DNA of 64,000 nucleotides from Treponema sp. (GCA_016294035.1 JAEDCT010000011.1:15313-79312), one strand, 5' to 3'. Shown: positions 53,947 to 62,593, counted from the first letter of the stretch. Program-made: numbers and translations. The notes: generated from the sequence alone by a model not told the origin.

Positions 53947-54759
53947 ATGGGAAAGACGATTTTAATTGCCGGGAAAAACATGCCTGATGCAGGAAACTTT
54001 ACTGAAGGCATTGCATTATCCGGAAGGAACATTATTGTTACCGGACTTCAAACTGAATACGAGGGAAAAAAACTCACCATAGCTGAACGCAAGCAGAATC
54101 AGGCCAACTATGAGGAAGAAAAACTCCTTGAAGCCAAGACTGGAATTTGTACAATCGAATGGAACAAGGCTTCTCCACTTTCAGCCCGATCACTGGTTTT
54201 GCAGACAGCAACAATCTACTCCAACCTTGACGAGGCAGTCCTTTACTTTGATGAAGAATGGTACGCATCAAAGGCAAACAAAATGGACTCAGAAGAAGTT
54301 GCACGTGCAAGCGATGAAATGCTTGTGGGCTACCAGTATCTTGCCCTAGAAATTCTTTCCAGCTTCCAGAGACGCGAAACAAAAGATGGTCCTGGAACTC
54401 TTGTATTCCTCATCAAGGAAGGTCCTTCACCAATTGATGTATTCCGCTCACCGGCGCTCAAAACAGGACTAAGCGCAATTTCTTCTCCAATTGTTGCCGC
54501 ATGTGCATCTGCATTCTCATCCTTTGCAGAAAACATTGCAGCACTTTACCACGACTCAATCTTTGCAAACATCGTTCTTGTACGCGGAGACAGGACAACA
54601 GAAGGTTTCAGGCGCGACGATGAAACTGGGAAATGGCTTTGCACATACCTTAACTCACTTGAAAAGAACGCAGGAAAACCAGATCCAAAGCGCCCTATCC
54701 AATGGGTTAAACCTGGTTCAAAACCTTCTTCCGGCGGATTCTTATTCTTCAAGCGATAG
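53947..54759 (+). CDS. Conserved hypothetical protein, Rossmann/SDR-like
   Basis: 270 aa, cytoplasmic. It opens with TILIAGKNMPDAGNFTEGIALSGRNIIVTG, reminiscent of a short-chain dehydrogenase nucleotide site but without the TGxxxGxG glycines. A later ISSPIVAACASAFSSFAENIAALYHDSIFANIVLVRGD segment recalls the SDR central helices, again without an intact Ser-Tyr-Lys set. I therefore do not assign an activity. An AAGGA lies 12 bases upstream but inside the -10 region, so the mRNA may be leaderless. The MgtC gene follows after 10 bases. Confidence 0.5.
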   Translation: MGKTILIAGKNMPDAGNFTEGIALSGRNIIVTGLQTEYEGKKLTIAERKQNQANYEEEKLLEAKTGICTIEWNKASPLSARSLVLQTATIYSNLDEAVLYFDEEWYASKANKMDSEEVARASDEMLVGYQYLALEILSSFQRRETKDGPGTLVFLIKEGPSPIDVFRSPALKTGLSAISSPIVAACASAFSSFAENIAALYHDSIFANIVLVRGDRTTEGFRRDDETGKWLCTYLNSLEKNAGKPDPKRPIQWVKPGSKPSSGGFLFFKR

Positions 54760-54769
54760 GATTAAGCGT

Positions 54770-55435
54770 ATGGGATTGGACTTTACAACTGAATGCGTCA
54801 TAAAACTTCTTGCGGCAACTCTCTGCGGAGCATTACTTGGTCTTGAAAGAATGCATCACAACCAGGTAATTGGAATGAGAACCCTTATCCTCATTACAGT
54901 TTCTTCTGCACTCCTTTCCATTCTTTCATCATACATGGCAACTGCACCAGAACGGGGAGATCCGACAAGAATCGCGGCTGGCGTAATCAGCGGAATTGGA
55001 TTTCTTGGTGGTGGTGCCATCATGAAACAGGGACTAAACATTAAGGGACTTACATCAGCAGCCATCATCTGGACGGCAGCATCATTCGGTCTTGCAATCG
55101 GAGCTGGACTTTACGTTCAGGTTGGAGTTGCACTCATTATTTCCCTTTCAATTCTCATCGGACTTGAAAAAATCAACACAAAATTTTTCCCGGCCACAAG
55201 AAGCAAGTCTCTTCATCTTTGCTTTGAAAATGAAACCCTGGACATGAACAAAATCAGCCAGACAATCAAAAAACACGGAATGATAATTGCAGACGTAAAC
55301 ACAAGCCGGGCTATTTCCGTAAAGCGGATCATACTGCATTACTCAGTACAGGCACCAAGGGAAGATGATTTTGACGAACTCATAGCAGACCTGAACAAGA
55401 TCGGCACTCTAAGCGAATTCTCAATCACAGACTGA
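54770..55435 (+). CDS. MgtC/SapB family membrane protein
   Basis: 221 aa from MGLDFTTECVIKLLAAT. Hallmarks: ALLGLERMHHNQVIGMRTLILI, ERGDPTRIAAGVISGIGFLGGGAIMK and GLTSAAIIWTAASFGLAIGAGLY, with about five transmembrane helices and an ACT-like soluble C-terminal domain (about 145-221). MgtC proteins act on Mg2+ homeostasis and, in some species, inhibit the F-type ATPase. AGGAT lies eight bases before the chosen ATG; a longer frame from 54491 is the shadow of the SDR-like gene. Confidence 0.9.
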   Translation: MGLDFTTECVIKLLAATLCGALLGLERMHHNQVIGMRTLILITVSSALLSILSSYMATAPERGDPTRIAAGVISGIGFLGGGAIMKQGLNIKGLTSAAIIWTAASFGLAIGAGLYVQVGVALIISLSILIGLEKINTKFFPATRSKSLHLCFENETLDMNKISQTIKKHGMIIADVNTSRAISVKRIILHYSVQAPREDDFDELIADLNKIGTLSEFSITD

Positions 55436-55507
55436 GATCTCAAACAGCTTCCAGTTTTCATAATGCTGCTTTGAAACACAATTTGTATAAATCGGAAAAA
55501 AAATAAT

Positions 55508-55536
55508 TTGACAAATCGAATTTTCACCCGTAAACT
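55508..55536 (+). promoter_or_regulatory. Orphan promoter downstream of MgtC
   Basis: TTGACA, 17-base spacer, TAAACT. No coding gene follows on this strand before the terminator at 55597-55629. Confidence 0.6.
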
Positions 55537-55542
55537 ATTTTA

Positions 55543-55629
55543 TGTGAATGCAATGGATTTGTTTGTTGCTTTTCATAAATAGACTTCCTCAATAGGTCAG
55601 TCTTGTCGTTGGCAAGGCTGATTTTTTTT
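55543..55629 (+). ncRNA. Candidate small RNA, about 87 nt
   Basis: Bounded by the promoter at 55508-55536 (start predicted near 55543) and a strong terminator at 55597-55629. The body has no ribosome-binding site followed by an open frame of note and does not contain the SRP GGUCAGGUCCGGAAGGAAGCA-type core or tmRNA ends. CCTC/AGG-rich segment ACTTCCTCAATAGG is a possible seed. Alternative: the terminator simply serves mgtC and the promoter is fortuitous. Confidence 0.45.
55597..55629 (+). terminator. Strong rho-independent terminator
   Basis: TCAGTCTTG pairs with CAAGGCTGA (nine pairs, one G-U) around a seven-base loop, followed by eight T. It works only for the plus strand. Confidence 0.92.
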
Positions 55630-55650
55630 GCCTGTCAGGAAAAACTGATT

Positions 55651-56238
55651 CTAGAAAGATGTTCTGCCCCGGAAACTTCTGGCAAGTGTAAGACGGTCAG
55701 CATATTCAAGATCACCGCCAACAGGAAGCCCGCTGGCAAGTCGCGTAACTGCAACTCCAGTTTCCCTGAGAAGCCGCTGAATAAAGAGAGCCGTAGTGTC
55801 ACCTTCAACTGTGGGATTTGTTGCCAGAATTACTTCCTTCACGCCTTCATTCTTAACCCTTTCCAGAAGACTCTGAATTCTCAGCTTGTCCGGAGTCATT
55901 CCCTCAAGAGGAGAAATTACGCCTCCAAGAACATGAAACAGTCCGTTAAACTCCCGGGAACTTTCAATAGTAACCACATCCTGAGGCTGCTCAACAACAC
56001 AAATCAAGGTTCTGTCACGATTGACCGCAGAACAGATCGGGCATGGATCTTCCTCAGTCCACGAGCCGCAAACTGAACATGCCTTTATTTTTTCCTGCAG
56101 GGTAGCAATCTGATTTGCAAACCTTGCCATGAAAACCGAGTCGGCACGCAAAAGATGATTTGCAATTCTGGCTGCAGATTTCTTTCCTATGCCTGGAAGA
56201 CGAGAAAAGCTTTCCGTGATTTCATCAAGGGCATTCAT
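55651..56238 (-). CDS. recR: Recombination mediator RecR
   Basis: 195 aa. Acts with RecO (RecF) to load RecA on SSB-coated gaps. N-terminal helix-hairpin-helix (LPGIGKKSAARIANHLL), zinc finger CSVCGSWTEEDPCPIC, and Toprim domain (ICVVEQPQDVVTIE, VILATNPTVEGDTTALFI) are in order. Its ATG abuts the ybaB stop (TAA ATG). Last gene of dnaX-ybaB-recR. Confidence 0.96.
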   Translation of the reverse strand: MNALDEITESFSRLPGIGKKSAARIANHLLRADSVFMARFANQIATLQEKIKACSVCGSWTEEDPCPICSAVNRDRTLICVVEQPQDVVTIESSREFNGLFHVLGGVISPLEGMTPDKLRIQSLLERVKNEGVKEVILATNPTVEGDTTALFIQRLLRETGVAVTRLASGLPVGGDLEYADRLTLARSFRGRTSF

Positions 56239-56550
56239 TTATGCACCCATACCCGGAATATTCAGTCCGCCAAGCATTGGCCCAAGGCTTCCCTTAACTT
56301 CAGACTGAACCTTTTCCATGGCATCACGATGAGCAGCAATGATCAGATCCTGAAGCATTGGAACATCCCTGTTGTCAACACAAATAGGATCAAGCTTGAT
56401 TTCCTGAATCTCAAATTTTCCATTGAGAGTTACCTGAACCATATTTCCGCCGGCACTTCCTGTTGCCCTGATTTCTGAAAGCTTTTCCTGTGCCTGCTTC
56501 AACTGTTCCTGAACAGCACCCAGATTCTTAAACATTTCAAATGGATTCAT
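56239..56550 (-). CDS. ybaB: YbaB/EbfC nucleoid-associated protein
   Basis: 103 aa. Small dimeric DNA-binding protein; the Borrelia homologue EbfC is a known nucleoid protein. Pattern: MFKNLGAVQEQLKQAQEKL, then GNMVQVTLNGKFEIQEIKLDP and LIIAAHRDAMEKVQ. AGGTG precedes the ATG. Located between dnaX and recR, the standard order. Confidence 0.93.
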   Translation of the reverse strand: MNPFEMFKNLGAVQEQLKQAQEKLSEIRATGSAGGNMVQVTLNGKFEIQEIKLDPICVDNRDVPMLQDLIIAAHRDAMEKVQSEVKGSLGPMLGGLNIPGMGA

Positions 56551-56620
56551 ATATTCACCTCAAATTAACAATCATTCTTCATTTTTTTGTACTTACAAAT
56601 TTCAAAACCGCCGGAACAAA

Positions 56621-58501
56621 TCAACTATTCTTATAGCCCATTACCTGACCACGGAAAGTATCCCGAAGAATTTCAACTTCCCGCGGGAACACTATTTCTT
56701 CAGCGTCAATCTTTTTTTCCTCGTAAACCACTTCAAAGCTCATGGCCTTTCCATAAATCTTTTCAAGAACCGGCAAAACCTTTCCCTCATGAAGCCTGAG
56801 CTGGGTCAACTGAAATTTATTGTCCGTAGTAGCCCTGATTCCAGTTTCAGAGATTGACCAGTTGAATGTCTGATTCAAGTTACTGGCAACCATTCCATCA
56901 GAAACAATCAACTCAGAAACCACTGCATTTTTTACTTCATCCGGATTTAATTTGTTAACCCTGGACAAATCAACCTGATCATAAATTTTATCATTATTTT
57001 CTTCCGGAGCCTGTTCTTCAACATAATCACTGAACTGCTCTTCAATTGGAGTTGCCTCAGACTTTTCATCTTCAACAAGTTCCTTTTCATTTTCAAGGAA
57101 TGGATCAGAATCTGAATAATCTTCCTCTTCTTCCTGAGAAACCACTTCCTTAAAAACAGAAGAATCCGTCAGGGCACTGAACTGTGGAACCCATGGACGG
57201 TTTAATTTTTCCGGCTCCGAAGGCCTGGTCTGAACTTCCGGCTGAGAAGATTCAACCGAAGAAGACAAAGCTACTGCAGCATCATTTTTTTTTTGACCCT
57301 CTGCAAAAGCCATATCAGCAGGAGAAGATGCAACCTGAATTTTTCTTGGACCTGCGGCATCCTGCAAGAGAGGCTTAACCTGATCAACAGCTTTCTTTAC
57401 ATCTGCAGCACTAACATAACTCTTAAGCCAGCACAATCTGCTCACTGCAAGCTCAAACTCAAAGCGAGGATTAAGTGAATATCTTATGTCACGATAAAGC
57501 TGCATGAAAAGACTCAAGGCTCTTTCAATCTGAATGCTTGACCAGGCCGAAATAACCTGCGAAGAAAACCTTTCCTTAGACTGACCAAGAAGAGATTCCT
57601 TTGTGATTCCATTTTTTATAAGAAGAAGAGACCTTAAGTAATCAGTGCAATTAGAAATAAGCTGTTCAATGCTGACACCATTCTGAAGATATCCGTCCAG
57701 CTTGAGGAGAGCATTTTCTGTGTCACCATTGACGCAAAGAGCAAAAAGTTCATTAAGGCGGTCAACGCCAACAAGGCCAAGCTTGTCGCGAATTTTTTCA
57801 TAAGTGATTTCACCATCGCTGAATGCAGCAACCTGATCAAAAAGAGTATATGAATCACGCATGGAACCGCCAGCTTCACGTGCAATCCAGTACAAAGCCT
57901 CATCATTAGCCTTGATTCCAAGTTCTTGGGCAGCCTGAGCCAGCTGTTCTTTTACTTTGTCCGGAGGAACAAGGCGAAAATTAAACTGCTGGCACCTGGA
58001 CTTGATTGTGGCAGGCACCTTCTGGAGTTCTGTAGTGGCAAAAATAAAAATACAATATGGAGGAGGCTCTTCAATAGTTTTCAAAAGTGCATTGAAGGCG
58101 CTGTTTGAAAGCATGTGAACCTCGTCAATAATATAAATTTTGTATCTGCAGGACTGTGGCGGAAAAAGAACCTCATCCTTAATCTGGCGGACACCCTCAA
58201 CCGAATTATTTGATGCTCCGTCGATTTCAATTACATCAAGACTTGAACCTGCAGTTATTTCACGGCAAGCATCACATTCACCGCAGGGAGAATCAGTGGG
58301 TCCCTTTCTGCAGTTAAGGGATTTTGCCATAATGCGGGCTGTAGATGTTTTTCCGCATCCTCTTGGACCAGAAAACAAATATGCATTGGCTATCTTGCCG
58401 GTCTGAATTGAGTTCTTCAATGTTTCTGCAACAAATTCCTGTCCAACAAGACTCTTGAAACTCTGAGGACGTCTTCTTGTTGCTGTTACTTCATATGCCA
58501 T
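56621..58501 (-). CDS. dnaX: DNA polymerase III subunit gamma/tau
   Basis: 626 aa. Clamp-loader ATPase and replisome organiser. Walker A GPRGCGKT (residues 45-52), four zinc cysteines between Walker A and B (CRKGPTDSPCGECDAC), IIDEVHMLS (Walker B), and the TxxxKVPATIKSRCQ sensor/Arg-finger region (SRC). Residues after about 370 are the variable tau-specific part, rich in acidic residues. At Gln403-Lys404-Lys405-Asn406 the mRNA has a run of ten A (57285-57294); a -1 slip leads directly to TGA, giving a 406-aa gamma form. TATTAT ends six bases before the ATG with no Shine-Dalgarno. Confidence 0.96.
   Translation of the reverse strand: MAYEVTATRRRPQSFKSLVGQEFVAETLKNSIQTGKIANAYLFSGPRGCGKTSTARIMAKSLNCRKGPTDSPCGECDACREITAGSSLDVIEIDGASNNSVEGVRQIKDEVLFPPQSCRYKIYIIDEVHMLSNSAFNALLKTIEEPPPYCIFIFATTELQKVPATIKSRCQQFNFRLVPPDKVKEQLAQAAQELGIKANDEALYWIAREAGGSMRDSYTLFDQVAAFSDGEITYEKIRDKLGLVGVDRLNELFALCVNGDTENALLKLDGYLQNGVSIEQLISNCTDYLRSLLLIKNGITKESLLGQSKERFSSQVISAWSSIQIERALSLFMQLYRDIRYSLNPRFEFELAVSRLCWLKSYVSAADVKKAVDQVKPLLQDAAGPRKIQVASSPADMAFAEGQKKNDAAVALSSSVESSQPEVQTRPSEPEKLNRPWVPQFSALTDSSVFKEVVSQEEEEDYSDSDPFLENEKELVEDEKSEATPIEEQFSDYVEEQAPEENNDKIYDQVDLSRVNKLNPDEVKNAVVSELIVSDGMVASNLNQTFNWSISETGIRATTDNKFQLTQLRLHEGKVLPVLEKIYGKAMSFEVVYEEKKIDAEEIVFPREVEILRDTFRGQVMGYKNS
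57284..57295 (-). promoter_or_regulatory. Predicted slippage/frameshift site in dnaX
   Basis: mRNA C-AAAAAAAAAA-TGA: zero frame reads CAA AAA AAA AAT GAT; one extra A or a -1 ribosomal shift reads AAA then TGA. AGAGGG lies just upstream and may stimulate shifting. Confidence 0.65.
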
Positions 58502-58574
58502 AGATAGATAATAGAATACTAAAAAATTTCCCTTTTCTCAAGAATATTTGCCGGATGATTTTCGCAACCGGTCT

Positions 58575-58910
58575 TCATTTATATTCTGGAACGACTGCAA
58601 AGAAAACAAGTGGTTCACTCTGACTGTTGTTCTGCAGGCTGTGAGAATGCCCCTTTGGACAATAATGGCAGTCCCCGGCCTTGAGATATTCAATTCCATC
58701 ATCAATCAAAACCTTTCCGTCTCCACTGAGAATGTAGATTATTTCGCTTGATGTTTCATGCACATGCATTCCGATTGTTGCTCCAACTTCCAGACTTCCG
58801 TGAAGAATCCTGTTTGTTCCGTCAAAGAACATTTTTGCACTCAGATTCTTTTCCCCGCCCTTAAAGTTAGGAAAAACTTCAGGTTCAATTTTGCTATACT
58901 CAAATTTCAT
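58575..58910 (-). CDS. Small cupin-domain protein
   Basis: 111 aa from MKFEYSKIEPEVF. One beta-barrel cupin: motif 1 IGMHVHETSSEIIYILSG (with GxHxHxxxxE-like metal ligands) and motif 2 YCPKGHSHSLQN. Metal-binding fold; enzyme or sugar-binding role cannot be told apart. The ATG at 58910 is chosen because GGAG lies six bases before it; the ATG at 58922 contains that very GGAG. Single gene upstream of dnaX on the same strand. Confidence 0.8.
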   Translation of the reverse strand: MKFEYSKIEPEVFPNFKGGEKNLSAKMFFDGTNRILHGSLEVGATIGMHVHETSSEIIYILSGDGKVLIDDGIEYLKAGDCHYCPKGHSHSLQNNSQSEPLVFFAVVPEYK

Positions 58911-59051
58911 TTTCTGCTCCATGAATTATTTTTGAAAATATTCTAATTCAATATCCGGATCAAGACAATTATTGTTCAGCAAAAACAAATTAACCTTGGA
59001 GATTTTCCCTTAAGTCAAAGTAAGCCTGAAAATATGCAGTCACAAGATACA

Positions 59052-59909
59052 TCATTTGTCTTGCGGTGTACCTTCAAGAAGCGGCTCATACATCATGAGA
59101 GCATGGTTCTCCGTGATCTGTTCTTCGCTATCAAAAACCAGCTTTCCATCAGACTCAACAAAATGCTTTCGCCAAAGTGTATTGTGCCTTACATATACGT
59201 TTGTAATTTCATGGGTAATCCAATGGTCTTTCTCATAAATCTCATATTTATCTTTCACCGGAAATCTTGTACGCCATTCACCCTTCAATTTGCCGGCAGC
59301 TTCATCAACCCAGACATTCAGAAAATATTCCTGGTCCGTATCATTCAGAATCATGAGATCCCTGTAATTATAGACGCAGGTTGCTCCACTTCCAAAGGGC
59401 AGTGTTCGGTTTGAATCAGGAAAAACATCGTAACTGTGACGGAATCTCTCTGCAACAACAAGAGGAGTATGAAGAGTCATCCAGTAAATCAGATTTGAAA
59501 GAGCACAAAGACCGCCGCCAACTGCAGAAGAAGGCTTTCCGTTCACAAGCATCATTCCCGTCTTGAATCCGCGCATTCGGGTCGGATTTCCAATCAAATG
59601 CCAGTAAGAAAACACTTTGCCTTTGTCCAATACAACCGGAGAAACACATTCAGCTGCAAGTTTTAAATTGACAACCTTGCCTTCCTGAAGTTCCGTGTCA
59701 ATTTCAGAAAGGTTTCGTCTTAGGGGGGACTCATGAGAAAAAACAATACATGGAAATTCTTTTACCAGATCCTGAGAACTTTTTTTGTTACGGGCGGAAA
59801 AATTTTTCCCATAGCGAATCCAGTAGAAATATCTGAGCAGGCAATAAAAAACAACTCCGGCCTTTACCCGGAGTCGCGATCGTTTTTTCTGAGGAATGAA
59901 TCTATACAT
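59052..59909 (-). CDS. VanW family protein
   Basis: 285 aa from MYRFIPQKK. VanW pattern: KVFSYWHLIGNPT, GFKTGMMLVNGKPSSAVGGGLCALSNLIYWMTLHTPL, ERFRHSYDVFPDSNRTLPFGSGATCVYNYRDLMILN. Named from a vancomycin-resistance cluster, but its activity is unknown and no other van gene is present, so resistance should not be inferred. No signal peptide is obvious; a basic N-terminus precedes a hydrophobic stretch (VKAGVVFYCLLRYFYW). Starts 12 bases after the upstream gene's stop without a clear ribosome site; a TTG at 59918 is the alternative. Confidence 0.85.
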   Translation of the reverse strand: MYRFIPQKKRSRLRVKAGVVFYCLLRYFYWIRYGKNFSARNKKSSQDLVKEFPCIVFSHESPLRRNLSEIDTELQEGKVVNLKLAAECVSPVVLDKGKVFSYWHLIGNPTRMRGFKTGMMLVNGKPSSAVGGGLCALSNLIYWMTLHTPLVVAERFRHSYDVFPDSNRTLPFGSGATCVYNYRDLMILNDTDQEYFLNVWVDEAAGKLKGEWRTRFPVKDKYEIYEKDHWITHEITNVYVRHNTLWRKHFVESDGKLVFDSEEQITENHALMMYEPLLEGTPQDK

Positions 59910-59921
59910 TTGAATCAAAAA

Positions 59922-61016
59922 CTAGTAGTAGATTTCTTCGCGGAAATCCATGACCTTGTTCTGAGGAATAATCTCATACCTAAGACCATTCAAATACATA
60001 TAATTTCCTTCTATTGAAACTATAATTGAAGATTCAACTTCAATATAATCCACAATTTCCTTTTTGTTGATTCTATAGTTTCCAAGAGAATATGTTTCCC
60101 GTCTCCAGTCATCCCAATAATCACCAAGCAAAACATAATCATACTTTGAAAGATCTTCACTAGTATCAAAAAGCTCATTAATCATCCTTTCATAATCATA
60201 AGTTTTTCTGTTGGCTGCATAATCTCTGATAAGCTGGTCCTTTGAACCCATTTTAACCATGATTCCCGGACCTTTTCTCAAAGACAAATTGTTCATTGAG
60301 TTATAAAGCCTGATGAAGTTAGAATCAGAATTTCTCAGATACAAATAACTCTGTTCATTAAAAAGCCCCATGAACTGTTTCTTGAAATCCTGTGACTTCT
60401 GATTCTTGAGCATGAGCTTTGAATTTTCTTCCTGAACAGCCTTGATTTTGTCTACATTTGTATATGGAATTTCCTTGCCCTTATAAAGAAGCCTGAATCC
60501 TGCAATGCAAGTATCATCGTACTTGTCTCCCTTGTACACATCAACAATTTTGAGAACAATGGTTTGTGCCGTCTGAGCATGAGCAAAAACAATTGGCTGC
60601 CATCTTGGAGCATCATACAGATCATACGTTCCCTGCTGATAGTGCTTGTCTGCAGTCTGTGTAATCTGAATTTTTTTAACACGATTATTCTTCTTGTAAT
60701 AATCTGGATGAGTCTTTGAAGCAAATCCATTTATGATTTCAATTCTATCAAAACTTACTGGTCCTGAAAAAACAATTGTAATTGACTGACCAATCCCAGG
60801 TCCATTTTTTTCAGCCTCACACCAGACTGTATCGAAATTTCCATCAAGAATATTGATTGGCGGATAAAGATATTTTCCATCATACTGAGCTTCAACAAGT
60901 TCACTTGATGCACCGACTGAATATAGATCAGCTGAATTTGTCTGAGCCATAAACCAGTCTCCTGCAAATACAACTGCAGAAACAAAGATTATGTCAAATT
61001 TAGTTCGCAATTTCAT
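59922..61016 (-). CDS. Exported protein with NADase-type glycan-binding (discoidin-like) domain
   Basis: 364 aa from MKLRTKFDIIFVSAVVF. A signal-like segment ends near FMAQ. Residues about 30-190 follow a discoidin-like pattern seen in NADase-type glycan-binding domains: VGASSELVEAQYDGKYLYPPINILDGNFDTVWCEAE, GPGIGQSITIVF, FDRIEIINGFASK and NNRVKKIQI. The C-terminal half is helical then beta-rich and unrecognised. A TTG start at 61073 would add 19 residues and is less likely. The VanW gene follows on the same strand. Confidence 0.6.
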   Translation of the reverse strand: MKLRTKFDIIFVSAVVFAGDWFMAQTNSADLYSVGASSELVEAQYDGKYLYPPINILDGNFDTVWCEAEKNGPGIGQSITIVFSGPVSFDRIEIINGFASKTHPDYYKKNNRVKKIQITQTADKHYQQGTYDLYDAPRWQPIVFAHAQTAQTIVLKIVDVYKGDKYDDTCIAGFRLLYKGKEIPYTNVDKIKAVQEENSKLMLKNQKSQDFKKQFMGLFNEQSYLYLRNSDSNFIRLYNSMNNLSLRKGPGIMVKMGSKDQLIRDYAANRKTYDYERMINELFDTSEDLSKYDYVLLGDYWDDWRRETYSLGNYRINKKEIVDYIEVESSIIVSIEGNYMYLNGLRYEIIPQNKVMDFREEIYY

Positions 61017-61141
61017 TCCTAAAACAAGATCGGTGACGGAACTGTTATTGGGGCTGCCTCCCTTGTTCTTCAAGACATCCCGGGAAACTGCATGGCCGCT
61101 GGCGTTCCTGCAAAAATCAAAAAGAACCTGGACTAAAGATC

Positions 61142-62593
61142 ATGAAACCATTCAGCAAAATTTCAGCACTGAAAATATTATTGATTGTCGCACTTACTTT
61201 TTTCACGACTGCAGCTAGATTTTCCATGCTTAAAAAATCTTCAGAACCAAATGGACTTGACGGATACTACTACGCACTGCAGGCAAAATCATTTGCTCAA
61301 ACAGGACACCTTGAAAACCCAAGCCACGAACCAGGATATTATCTGTGCGGAATATTTGCAAAACTGATGCAAGACCCAATTACAGGATGCAAGATTTATT
61401 CAGCATTATCATCAGCCCTGATCTGCGCCGGAGTTTATTTACTCCTTTACAGCCTGACAAAAAGTTTTATTGCCGGCACCATGGGATTTCTTTTATGCGC
61501 ATGCTCACCCTGCATTGCACTAATTTCAACAAACTACATCAACAATCAGACGGGAATCGTATTTTTCCTTTTCTTCACTGCATTTTTTGCAAGAAAAAAA
61601 ATCATGCCGTCGGTCATATTCTTTTTTCTAAGCTGTCTTTCACATAAAGTAACTCTGGCGTACTCATTGATTCTGGTTGCATTGATGACTTTCCAGAAAA
61701 TCAACAGAAAGAAAATGCTCATCATTCCACTAAGCATATCATTGATTTTTGCAACAGCACTTCTGGCAATCCAGTTTCCAAGATTCAAATCATCAGTTGC
61801 AATGCCATCACTGCTGTTCACAAACAAATCAATCACAAGGCAGCTCTCTTTCGGTGCCTGCGAAATGACTGCAGTTTGTATTTTGTTCTGGGGATGCACA
61901 ATCTGGTTTTGCATATATGCCTTTCTGAAAAAAAATTTTTCAAGAACAAAGGCAATCTGTATTTTCGTTTTCAATACAGTCATGTTTTTCCCATTCTGGA
62001 ATTTCAATTCAGGCAACGAAATGGGATTCAGACTATATCTCTCGGCAATGCCATTTGGAATAGCACTCATAATTTTCACAATTTTCACTTCGGTTAACTT
62101 TGAAAATCTCAGCGATCGAACAAAAATCATTGCATCATGCACAACAGCAATATTACTTATTTCTACATCTATCTTCCTCACACCAAAAATCTACAACCCA
62201 AGACATGATCCGCCATACAAATATTACAAATCTGTCGTAAAAAATATTGAACTGAATGACGACTCACTGCTGATTGCACATCTTGGTCTCAACCACACTT
62301 ACACCTACTACAAAAACTTGAGATGGAGCCTCAACTACATTCCAGACTTTCCGGTAAAAGGCGGAATCTGGAGACTTGCATACGGTGCATCAAAAACCCG
62401 AATCGAAGAAGTTCTTCAGGTTGAAAACTCAGCAGATATAACTGAAATAAACACGGAATACATTCTCATCAAAGAAAACCTATGGCAGCAGTATCTTGAA
62501 AAAGAAGAAAAGGAAATCTCCGACTCTTTCAAAAACTGGTACAATCCACACATGATTCGTCCAAGTTTTATCAGAAGAAAAAAATTAATCTGA
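61142..62593 (+). CDS. Polytopic membrane protein, GT-C glycosyltransferase-like
   Basis: 483 aa with about ten to eleven transmembrane helices and a soluble C-terminal part (about 365-483). After TM1 the loop ...NGLDGYYYALQAKSFAQTGHLENPSHEPGYYLCG resembles the acidic first-loop motif of lipid-linked-sugar (PMT/ArnT-like) transferases. The C-terminal half also contains HLGLNHTYTYYKN. Substrate unknown; probable role in cell-envelope glycan transfer. The ribosome site is weak (GGACTAAAGATC before ATG). Divergent from the glycan-binding-domain gene. Confidence 0.55.
   Translation: MKPFSKISALKILLIVALTFFTTAARFSMLKKSSEPNGLDGYYYALQAKSFAQTGHLENPSHEPGYYLCGIFAKLMQDPITGCKIYSALSSALICAGVYLLLYSLTKSFIAGTMGFLLCACSPCIALISTNYINNQTGIVFFLFFTAFFARKKIMPSVIFFFLSCLSHKVTLAYSLILVALMTFQKINRKKMLIIPLSISLIFATALLAIQFPRFKSSVAMPSLLFTNKSITRQLSFGACEMTAVCILFWGCTIWFCIYAFLKKNFSRTKAICIFVFNTVMFFPFWNFNSGNEMGFRLYLSAMPFGIALIIFTIFTSVNFENLSDRTKIIASCTTAILLISTSIFLTPKIYNPRHDPPYKYYKSVVKNIELNDDSLLIAHLGLNHTYTYYKNLRWSLNYIPDFPVKGGIWRLAYGASKTRIEEVLQVENSADITEINTEYILIKENLWQQYLEKEEKEISDSFKNWYNPHMIRPSFIRRKKLI

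Noticed and set aside
54491..54769. Extended MgtC start at 54491
   Set aside because: The first 93 codons are the shadow of the SDR-like gene; the ATG at 54770 has a ribosome site and matches the family start.
55543..55629. SRP RNA or tmRNA at the orphan promoter
   Set aside because: Neither the conserved SRP tetraloop/asymmetric-loop core nor tRNA-like ends are present.
59052..59909. Vancomycin resistance from VanW
   Set aside because: VanW alone is not a resistance determinant and no vanHAX-type genes are in the window.
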